Assembly: GCF_000165425.1 (NCBI RefSeq)
Contig: NW_001799333.1
Span: forward strand, 233,635-297,634
Length of the DNA stretch: 64,000 nucleotides
Direction: 5' to 3'
Origin: Paramecium tetraurelia
Taxonomy: Eukaryota; Ciliophora; Oligohymenophorea; Peniculida; Parameciidae
Position 1 is the first letter of the stretch; every line of letters begins with the position of its first letter. The position numbers and the translations under genes are program-made. This document shows positions 54,445-64,000 of this stretch, piece by piece. The notes under the pieces were generated by a model. That model made no database searches. It saw only the letters and a program-made list of their open reading frames with translations, and was not told where the DNA came from.

Positions 54445-57400
54445 ATGAAATCAATATATGGAGATCCTGAATTAATTAGGTGGTTGAATAAGGAAATCAA
54501 GCTTTAACCAGCAATTCTTGATATTGAGAAATAATTTTAGAATTGGTTTTATTTTTAGGAAGTGCTTTATAAAACAGGAAATCCTCTTAAGAAAATCTTA
54601 ACAAATAAATTTGATGAATATTCTACGCAAAAGAATATTAAGATAGTTAAAAAGCACATTATAAAATTAGTAGGAATTGAACCAAAAGTTGAAAAAGGTT
54701 AATCGTAAATTGAAGAATATTTGAAAGCAATCAAATCATATGCTAAGCCAATTGCAGTTAATTCATTACTTTCGATAGCTCGTAAAGAGACAAAGGATGT
54801 TTTGAATGAATTGACTAAAACGTTGAAAGTAGCAGATAAAAAATAAGTTCAATCCTTGGTGAATAAGTAAATTATGAAACTGTTATATCAATTTTTAGTT
54901 ATGAAGAGAAGTTCATAAACTCATTGCCAAAGAAATTAAAGTCTATTGAGGAGGGTTTACACAGATTCAGAGATGAAAAACTAATCCATGAGATTCAGGC
55001 AGTGAAATTAAAGTAGAGGGATGAAGAAAAGGAGAGATAATGGTTATCATCATTGAGAGAGAATGAATTGGAGAAGATTAGAGCAAATCATGAATTTATC
55101 AAAGAGTAGGATAAAAAAATTTATGAATTCTGGAGGAGTACAGAAGCAGTTAAACACAATAGGATTGAAAAAGAGACGAAATTTAACGAAATGATGACTG
55201 GAAGATTGGTCGCTGAAATTAATTAAAAGAAGAAGGATGATTAAAAGGCCATGGACAACAATATATATCTATTTTTGTAAACTTGTATCAGATAAGGCAT
55301 AGAAATTGAAAAGGATCCTTCAAAAAAGCCAGTACCTGAAAAGGCTAAATTTTCAGCAGTTGCAACAATGATGAAAATAAGAGAAAGGACACATAAGACT
55401 GAAGAAGCTAGAAAGGCAAGACAGAAGCGAAGAAATAAAATGTTAGTTGAATAGTTAAAATAGTAAGAGTTAGTGGAAGCTAAGAAAAAATTGGATGAAT
55501 TAGTGGATAGATTCTCAGAATATGGAAAAATAGCTAATTAAGAGGCTGCCATAAGATTGAAAGAGAAATTGAGAGGGAAATTATAATTTAATGAAAGAAC
55601 ATTGATGTGCCAAGCTTCAGAGGAATAAAGAGAAACGTTTTTTGAGTAATTAAGAAGTGAAGCTAAGGCAAGAGAATAGGAAGTTAGATTGTAAAGATAA
55701 AAGGAGTGGAGAATACTTTAAGTTTAATATATGGAGTAGAATTACAATAGGAAAGTGTAGTAGAGATAGAAACATGTTCAATAAATGCAACCATTAATAT
55801 TGACAATCTTAGATTTGGCTGATAAATGTTATTTAAAAATGAATGAGAGTGTAGAACAAAATGGAAAGCCTTTGACATTAGATAAAAAGGTTTGGAATAA
55901 ATTTATTGAGGAATGGCAAAGCGAATTATCATAGATAAAACCAATTCATGATAATATAGCTGCAGCCATTACTTAGGATTTTGTTGAATATTATCATGCA
56001 GTCAAAGATTGGAAGTCTACTTAAAATGATAGCCAATTGATGGCAAATATTTCATTGGCTGAATTTCTATTCGAAATAACAGATGAATTGTATCCTATGT
56101 AACCATTAAAAGAGGGTATCAATTACTATCTACCACTTAAAATATCATTAATTGGAGGTAAATTTAGTGGTAGGAAAACTACTGCCAAATATTTAAATTA
56201 AAAATACGGATTAGAAATTATAGATATAGAATCAATAATAAAAGAATCCTTGAAACTTGCTTTTCCTCCAATAGAAGATCCAAAGAAAAAAAAGGATACA
56301 AAAAAAGTAGTTGAAGTTCCTATTGTGGAAAATCCAGAATTGAAGGAATATGGATTGTAAATTAATGAATATAAAGATTCAGTGATCCCAGATGAATTAT
56401 TATTAAAGGGAATTTTAATTAAATTGAATCAGACCTTTGGTTAGAGAACCCCATTATAAGTTGCACAAGAAATGAAGGAAGCAAAAGAAATTCAACTAAA
56501 GAAAGATTAACAGCCAGTTGTTGAAGAAGTTAAAAAAACCTCAAAGAAACCTGGCAAAAAGGATGCCCCTCAGAATACCGGACCCACTTAAGAAGATTTA
56601 ATTAAAGAATATATGAATTCCAAACAATTTTATTATACCAAAGGGTGGGTTATGATTGGATTTCCAGAAAATGCCAATTAGGCTAAAATGCTTGAAGAAT
56701 AATTAACAGGTTATATTCCATATGAAGAAAGGCTAAATTAAATAGCAGAAGAAAAGAAAAAGAAGTTTCAAGAATTGTTAGATATACCTACATAAGAAGA
56801 ATCCAATAAAATTTAATAATCAGGAATAGATATAATCATTAATCTGGATACTCCATATGAGTAAAGAGTTTAAAGGATGTAAAATAGAAGAATAGATCCA
56901 CTTACAGAGACAGTCTACAATTTAGAAGAAAATCCACCTCCCCCAGAAATCAAGCCAGATAAACTATTAAAAATAGATACTGAAACTGAAGAGTAAATTT
57001 ACATTTAATATTAGAAAGTTATAAAAAGATTTTCAATAATTTAATGAAAATTTGCCTAAATTAATTGATTGGTGCGAATAATTTGGATTTGAAGAAGATT
57101 TTAAGTAATTACATAATACAAAAATTGCAGGTAAAGGATTCGAAGTTGCAAAGTCAATCGATAGTTTAATTAACAAAGTGCTCACTCATAATTTTGAGTA
57201 CTTAAATCAAATAGCTGAAGAAGTCTTGGCTTCAGAATTATAATAAGAATAATAATCTTAATAAATCTAAAGTTAAGAGAATCAAGATTTGGAAAAGGTA
57301 GAAGAATAGAATCCAGAATAATAGGCATAAATATTATAAGATAAGCAGAGCCTCCTTGATGCTAAATAATCCACTGAGAGAGGTAGATCTCAATTAGCAT

Positions 57401-58903
57401 CAAGATAAAAGGATGCTTAAAGTGAATTTTTAAGTTAAGATTAACTCAAGGGGATTTTAAAATAATGGGATGAAATTTCTAATACCTACATCAGAGAAAG
57501 TACGATATACATAAGGAGAATGAGTCATTAAAGGAAAAAATGCTAACAAATATTCTTATAAACTCAAAAAAGCTTTATTGAATTCTTCGAGAGTCCTGAT
57601 AACAAATTAAAATTAATGCATGAATTTTAATTAAACTATAACAAATTCTTATAGGAGAATGATGATTTATCCAAATAAAAAAATGCCAAACAATAATTAA
57701 AGGATCATTTACAAAAAACCTATGAATAGTTGTGGGATATTTTAAATTAAAAGAAAAATTAAGCATTAGATTTTGTAAAGAAGTTGAAGAAGGATAGGTT
57801 TGTAGCTATTTAAATTTAATAATTTATGTAGCATGTCCTTATGCTTCTATAAACTGAAACAAATTTATTAACTGAAATTCAATTGCTTGGAAGACCTTGG
57901 AGCGAGCATTTTATTCTTGAACCCCCATAATCGTAATTAATTGATGGATACAAATTTCCCTAACTGGAAGTACTTATTTCCTATTACTTTGATTGCCTTG
58001 ATAAAATTACTTAAGGAGAAGAATCATTAATTATTAAAATCCAAAAAGAAATTGCATATAAAAGGGGTCAGATCATTAGAAGCGTGGCTCACAGTAAAAT
58101 GACAGAAATGTTATTGATGGAGGACATTTTATATTCGAGAATTGACGACTGGATTATTTGTGGAATTAAAAAGTAAATATTAGTAATCTAGCCTTAGCGA
58201 AAATGACTTTTGTTTTGAATCAATTAATTATCTTAAACAACAAATTGAAAATAGATAACCCGCCATATTGACAATACCTGAGCCTAGTCCGATTTCTGAG
58301 TTCTTCAAAATGGTTTATATGTAGTAACACTTAATTCCTGAATCTGAGAAATGGAGATAGGCAATCCAATTCTATGAGGAAGTTAAATCTCTTAGTGATT
58401 CAGCCTGGATTCCTTTGGAGATATACGAATCTTTCTAAAGAAGAAGATCTAACTTCCTATCTTAATTCAAAATAAATATAAATAAGATTGCCAATTTGGG
58501 TTGTTATCAGAATGTTAGATTTAGCTATCAAACTTTACTTATTACTATAATATTATATGAGTGCAGAGTGCCAACTTAAGAGGAAATTTAATAATTAGTC
58601 GATGATATTTAAACAGTGGAACCAGATGATTAGAGAGATTATTGGATAGAAGTATTCCATATTATTATTAACTTTTAGTATTAATTTTGGTTTGACGATA
58701 ATTTTGTAGATTAGGAATTCAACTTAAAAATCTATGTTAAAAACTTTCTCTTCAATGTATTATAATCCCAAGACTTAGTAAAAACTAATTTATATATTTA
58801 GGCTGTTTCTGTAAAAGAGAATTTTGGATATTTTAAATAATTTGAAAATTAATTATTTTCATCCATCTTTGATGAAGAAGATATAAAATCTAAGTAAAAA
58901 TGA
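54445..58903 (+). CDS. SPEF2/CPC1-like ciliary central-pair protein with adenylate-kinase-like domain
   Basis: Introns of 32, 22 and 19 nt give 1,461 residues closing exactly. The N-terminal 160 residues resemble a CH-like/DUF1042 head of SPEF2. A charged helical region follows (LKQQELVEAKKKLDELVDRF), then a P-loop adenylate-kinase-like domain with ISLIGGKFSGRKTTAKYL at about 56145-56200 and the helical continuation KYGLEIIDIESIIKESL. Further coiled coils and a helical C terminus complete it. SPEF2 (Chlamydomonas CPC1) sits on the C1b projection of the central microtubule pair and regulates ciliary beating. Length and domain order match. The P-loop reads GGKFSGRKT, so nucleotide binding is plausible. 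Confidence 0.9.
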
Positions 58904-58955
58904 ATATTAAATAATTGAATTTCTTCATAATAAAAATACAAAAATTTTAGGTGAA

Positions 58956-60069
58956 TCATTAAGCTTATCTTAAAATATAATCTTTTATTTTGTTATACCA
59001 TTTATGGAATGGAACACCTTCCGCCAAAAATTAATCGTAAAGCATGTCCACATTAACAACATAATATTTTGTCTGATTTAGGTTCAATTTGACTGATTGG
59101 CTTATCTAAGAAATATTCATCTAAAATACCAAAGAATAATAGTCTTTGTAAGGGTTTCTGCTGCCAAATAATAACGGCTCGTATCCAGTGCTCAAATCTT
59201 TTGATAACCTCCTAACAGATTTTTAGCAGACAGAATCTTCATCGTCACTGTTGGATATGGATTGTTGAGTTTAAGCAATTGTGGCTAACTTAACCCAATT
59301 TATGCTTTAATTTTTAGAATGACAATGAGTATATTTCAAAAGATGACCCGCTTCTTTAAGACTACTTCCACATAGAATGGTTTAAGAGCAATTTTCTGTT
59401 TATACATTTTCTTTTTAATTAGATTGTTGATTTAATTCTATGCTAGAGCAGCTTCCTTACTATTTTACCATCACACTTCCACACGAAGATCTACTATTTA
59501 TGTTTCCCTTAAGGATTAATTAGGTTTGTAGTTTAGATTCTTCTTGAACAGCGGCAGGTTCAATATTGGACTATTTTTGTTATATTAATAGCTTTTTTAG
59601 TTCCTTTATCTCCATTTACTGGTCTTCATTTTATTTTTTTACATTTTCTAATTAAAATTATTGAATTCTCAACGATTGCATCATTTCATTAGTGCTTGAT
59701 TTCATATTATAAAGTTATTCATCCTTCTCCTTTTCAATGAAGTATTCTTATTTTATCAATCTATCCTCTATTATTGAGAATTCCTCCACATCTTATTTAT
59801 GGTGGACTTTGAGTGCCTCAATTTCCTGTAATGATTCTTTGTAGAGTGCTTATAAGTTTAAAAACTCCTAATTTAGAGTCTAATATTTTTATTTTTCCTC
59901 TTCAAAAGTTTATTGTCCTTATTCAATAAGAAAGTCTTGGAATATTATAATAACTCATACAAACAATTGAGATAAGTTGATGAACTATTTCTTCCATTTA
60001 AGAAAGATCTTAGCAATTTCCAATATTAGTTTGACAATCCTAAATGAATTCAATTATCTTCTTTTCCAT
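58956..60069 (-). CDS. Coiled-coil protein, 362 aa
   Basis: One 25-nt intron (gtatga...ccaag) gives 362 residues. The N-terminal half is a coiled coil of about 170 residues (FEEEKQKYQTLNQEFLNLQA, ESLQEIEALKVHHKQDVEEF). A Ser/Gln/Cys-containing middle follows, then an apparently folded C terminus of about 60 residues (SQSVKLNLNQTKYYVVNVDM, FLAEGVPFHKWYNKIKDYI). No family is recognised. It is convergent with SPEF2, 52 bp apart, which suggests nothing about function. Confidence 0.8.
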
Positions 60070-60444
60070 AGGGTTGAAATTTAGGTAAGTAATTATTTAA
60101 AATATTAAAAACCATTTATATCAGTCAATTTATATAAATCAAAGTTATTGGTTACCCCCAAACCTGTTGACATTGCAATTTAAAAGTAATGTTTAATTCA
60201 CCCTATTCTAATAATGCAATCAATAAAATTAAGTAAGGTTTTAATTTTTAAAGAGGGAAATTAGCATTTTAATTTAGTGCAATATGTGATAAGTTGTTAC
60301 ATAATTAAAATTGATTTCATAATTTTTTATATTTAATACAATTATGACATTATTAAATATTTATGAGAATTGATTTATCAAATAATATACTCAACTAAGA
60401 AGTTCTCTTATATTAATTAATTTATTGATAAATTATTGATATTA
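60070..60444. other. Intergenic between divergent genes
   Basis: 375 bp, AT-rich, separating the coiled-coil gene (minus) and the membrane protein gene (plus). No gene is seen. Confidence 0.5.
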
Positions 60445-62203
60445 ATGCAAAAGAATAAGATCTTCTTAGAAGGAATAAAATAGTTTGATTTGTTCGCACA
60501 ACCATTATAATTATTAGTTGATAAAAAGGTATATCACTAAACCTTATATGGGTCATTTCTAACACTCTTATTGTTGGCATTATTCTCAAATCTATTTTAT
60601 CAAAAATTAGTTACATTATTTGACAAAAGCAATCCCTCCTCATTAAGTTCAGAAATTTATCATTCTTAACCTGAGTTGTACACTTTAACTCCTTTTAACT
60701 TCACAATGACCATGGCCTTTCAGAATTCAACATACAACACATACATAGATGAATCAGTTTATGTTGTTAATGCTTATTTAGTAAAGAAGATTGTTAAAGA
60801 ATCAAATGGATAAAAAATAGATGTTTTTGAGAAGCAAGAACTACCTCTCGTAGAATGTAATTAGAATTTGATTCAATAAGAAGAACTAAAAGAATATTTT
60901 TCTCATATTGATTTACCAAATAATTATTGTATTGATTGGAATTAAATTCCTAATATTTAAATTCAAGGTACCTTTGATGCTCCAAAATTTGAATTCATAG
61001 CAATGTAAATTAACACTTGTACTGAATAAACCCAAAAAAGCAAACCTTGTAAAAGCTAGAAGGAGATAGAGGAGAAATTAAAGCAGAATTATTTTTCATT
61101 TTAAATCTCATCTTACACTACAAATTTAAAAAATCCTAATTCTCCCTATTAACCAAAAGGGTAAGATCTCTTCACAACAATCTCAAACAATATATACAAG
61201 GAGATTTCAATATACTTAGAACCTTTGACTACGATTACAGATGTTGGTTTAATTTAAACTGATTTGGAATATGAAAAAACTTTGAGATATGGTAGACATA
61301 CAGAAATGTTAGATTTGAATCAAAGTGATTTGATTATGAGTGTAATAATTAGACTAGACACAACTGAATATATAGACTATAGGACATATCCAAAGATCTA
61401 AGAAATTTTAGCAGAATTAGGAGGTTTGTGGTAGGTATTGTTTTGTCTCTTTTACATTATTTCAAAACCTATTAATAAAATTAGTCTTCTACTTGAGCTT
61501 ATAAATTCGCTGTATGAATATTAGGACGTTTAACAATAAGAGGAGGATTCTTCTTTAAACAAAAATGAAAAGCCAGGTTCTCCTTTGTAGAGATAAATAG
61601 AATAAGTTTAAATATATAATGAATAAATTGTAACTAATAAGACATTATCGATAAAGGATAATATTTGTAAAAACTAAGATTTAAAGGATAAATCATTCAA
61701 AACAATCCTTTAAACATACGTTTTATATATACAAAAAACTTTATTTCGAAAAAATAAAAAATATAAATTTGGATATTTAAATGCATTTTAAGCATTGAGG
61801 TGTATTGTCACTAAAGTAATACTTATAGTAATTTTAGGATGATGAAAATATAATTAAATTCAGGGAGGCTCATTAAGAAATAAGCAGTCAACTAAATGTA
61901 TTTAATATATTAAAGAGATTATAAGATGTTGAAAAATTGAAGCATATCCTTTTTAATGATAATTAACTTATCCTTTTCGAAAAATCCAAAAATATCCTTT
62001 AAAAAGCTTAATCATTTGATGTAAAATAAAATAGTGATCAATAAATAAAATAATAAGGAATGACCTAAGATGCTATCTTGCATATATTATCAGATCAAAA
62101 TAATGAAATTAATTAGAAACTCGTAGCTTCTATCGATGTTACTGTTAGCAATTTATTAAGAAAATGCAAGCAAGAAAACTTAGAGAAATCAGAAAAAAAT
62201 TGA
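60445..62203 (+). CDS. Two-pass membrane protein of a ciliate family
   Basis: One 22-nt intron near the 3' end (gtaata...ttttag) gives 578 residues. After a cytosolic start (MQKNKIFLEGIKQFDLFAQP) a membrane helix (GSFLTLLLLALFSNLFY) leads to a large region of about 270 residues with scattered cysteines (LVECNQNL, NNYCIDWNQI, INTCTEQTQKSKPCK). A second helix (GGLWQVLFCLFYIISKPI) is followed by a long charged, coiled-coil cytosolic tail. I know this plan, with the conserved EILAELGGLW just before the second helix, as a large family of uncharacterised ciliate membrane proteins. No enzymatic motif is seen. Confidence 0.8.
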
Positions 62204-62459
62204 ATTCTATATATTAATCCAACTTATTTAATTCTTATAATATCTTTTATTTCTCTGAATCTAATTTATTCTTAAAACTAATAACAATTATGTATGATTT
62301 AAATTTGGTAATTTAATCCAATTTTTTGAGAATGAGAGAAAATAGAATTAAAATACAGAATAATCATTTATATATAAACATTAATTTTTATTATGACCAA
62401 TAATGTTCCCTTTTAGAAGCATTGAGTATTTGCATACGAAGATGAATCTAATCTATTAT

Positions 62460-64000
62460 TCAAATTTATACAGTCTTTGCTTTTTTGTATAGATCTCTGA
62501 CTTTTGGATCTAATAAGTCTAAATACTTGTCATAATTATTTTTAGAATTTCCCCATGGGGAGGCTTTGAATTATAATAAGATGCAAACACACTAATTGCA
62601 TTTGCCTCTAATAGCATAAAATAAGGGTGTTCTACCTTACTATAATTAAATAGAAATATTACAATGTCTTTACTATTAACTTCAGCATAATTTTACAAAA
62701 TTAAGATTGCCATATCTGGATAATCTCTAATAACTGCATGATGAAGCATGGATAACTTAAAATTATCATAATCATAAACTAAATATCTATTTGATGTAAT
62801 AAATGATTTGACAACTTCTATATCATTAGCTTTTACTTTTTAAAAGCATTGCTTAGAATTAACGCTTTAATAAGGTTTTGTTTAAAAAACCTATTAACTG
62901 ATAATATCTTCGTATTTTAATTTATGTTCAATCATCCAATGTAAAAATAAAGTTATTTACAATAATACTCTTTAGATTTTATTTTTTCTTTTTTAAATAA
63001 TTAAATTTTATTCGTTTTCGTTTTACTAAATAACTTTTGGTTCATGTTCAACAACCTATTTATTGAACTGATTAATTTCATAATGATGGGTATTGGAGAA
63101 AGGATTTTGAAAAATTGACTTTTTTTTCAATTCTTAAATAGTATCATATTCCTAAGCAGAGCATTCATTGTTAACTTCAATTAAATCTTAAATTTCGGTT
63201 TTATATTGATTATGCAAAACATCATTTTTTATACCTCTTTTGACGGATGAATATAAATTTATGTGTTGAATGTTTTGAATTTGCAATTATTCCAATATGG
63301 AATTTTATGTATACTACTACTCTTATTAAGTTTAACAATGTCTTCTTAATTCATTATTTTTCTCAATAAATTCTATTTAACTTATATTTATATAGTACAT
63401 TCTAAATTCATGTTTTTAGTAAATTCTTTTTTCTTAACTCCATTGATAGTTGAGCTAATACTGATTAGTTCTTTCTAAATAAATATGATTACATCTACTG
63501 GTATTTTTATTCTTAATTAAACTAGGTTTAGCTGGTGTTTTAACAACAAAATACTTGTTACAATTATTTTATTAATTCTTATCCTAAACTTAACTTAATT
63601 GATCAACAATTTGTTAATCAAAATTTTTGGAAGATTATACTTTTGTTGAGTTTAAGAATTCTAAAAAATTTTATTATTAATCTATCTATTTATTTTATTT
63701 AATAAACCATTTCACTCTTTAGACATCTGTTTTTTTTTCCAAATTAGGAAACTTGTTAATGTCATATCTTGAGTCTCGTTTTGTTACAGTCATAAAAGCC
63801 AAGTCTAGAAATGTGTCTTATTTATATTGAGGGTGGTTTATTGCTTTTGAAATTACTTTAGGTGTATTTAATAATCTAGAGTCGGTTTTACTATTTTTAA
63901 TATAATCATAAGTGTCTGCAAGGGAGGATATTTTATTAAATCTGAGAATCTAATTTGATATATGGATTTACCGTTTTAATGATGAACTCTACTGTCCTTT
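62460..64000 (-). CDS. Ankyrin-repeat protein, 5' end outside window
   Basis: The minus strand is open from the window edge (64000) to TGA 62460-62462, with one 23-nt intron (gtaata...attatag), at least 505 residues. The first 330 residues are Gln/Asn/Lys-rich and hydrophilic with possible coiled-coil stretches (HNQYKTEIQDLIEVNNE). Near the C terminus are two to three ankyrin units: KLSMLHHAVIRDYPDMAILI, and GRTPLFYAIRGKCNQCVCIL. A short hydrophobic segment (VLLQITLFLHWMIEH) precedes them. Ankyrin repeats mediate protein binding. An internal ATG at 62935 could start a shorter form, but the frame upstream is clearly coding. Confidence 0.82.

Noticed and set aside
1-64000. Standard genetic code or bacterial origin
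   Set aside because: TAA and TAG occur in frame throughout conserved proteins (kinases, V-ATPase, Sec7, SPEF2), and 19-34 nt introns restore frames exactly.

Overview
The window is macronuclear DNA of a ciliate, almost certainly a Paramecium. TAA and TAG are read as glutamine throughout and TGA is the only stop (ciliate nuclear code). The DNA is very AT-rich, genes are tens to hundreds of bases apart, and introns are 19-34 nt with GT(A)...(T)AG ends. With this code and these introns, about 25 full gene models close exactly in frame. Standard-code ORFs are mostly fragments or antisense shadows.

Layout. 1-3.6 kb: 3' part of a huge coiled-coil protein with internal repeats. 4.4-11.1 kb: an AGC/YANK-like kinase and a BIG-type Sec7 ARF exchange factor. 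11.9-17.3 kb: a CXC (LIN54/tesmin) protein, a hypothetical gene, a compact heat-shock-factor-like protein, an SNF1/AMPK-related kinase and a divergent VPS9-like protein. 17.6-24.8 kb: a cysteine-periodic surface antigen, a MORN protein, a polyglutamine protein and a hypothetical gene. 25.2-30.7 kb: small hypothetical genes, then a ubiquitin-like, an F-box-like and a cullin-like gene in tandem. 30.9-38.7 kb: a Cache-like membrane sensor, a coiled-coil protein, a CNBD potassium channel and another coiled-coil gene. 39-44.2 kb: two tandem CBM20 genes, an SDHAF3-like assembly factor, two small unknown genes and an RNase III-like protein resembling mitoribosomal mL44. 44.5-50.6 kb: V-ATPase subunit a, a CRAL-TRIO/Sec14 protein, an EF-hand-type gene with frame breaks, TRM112, and an acylated small protein. 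50.7-64 kb: two small ORFs, a RING coiled-coil protein, a divergent kinase, SPEF2/CPC1 of the ciliary central pair, a coiled-coil protein, a ciliate-type two-pass membrane protein, and the 3' part of an ankyrin protein.

These are ordinary eukaryotic neighbours, not operons, but some themes recur: membrane sensing and trafficking (Sec7, VPS9, Sec14, V-ATPase, Cache, K+ channel), stress signalling (HSF and SNF1 kinase 18 bp apart), and a possible ubiquitin-ligase cluster (27.5-30.7 kb). Several otherwise convincing genes carry single-base frame breaks, usually one missing base near a short homopolymer. They could be assembly errors, recent pseudogenes or real frameshifts, and raw reads would decide. 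No rRNA, tRNA, transposon, telomere repeat or CRISPR array was recognised.
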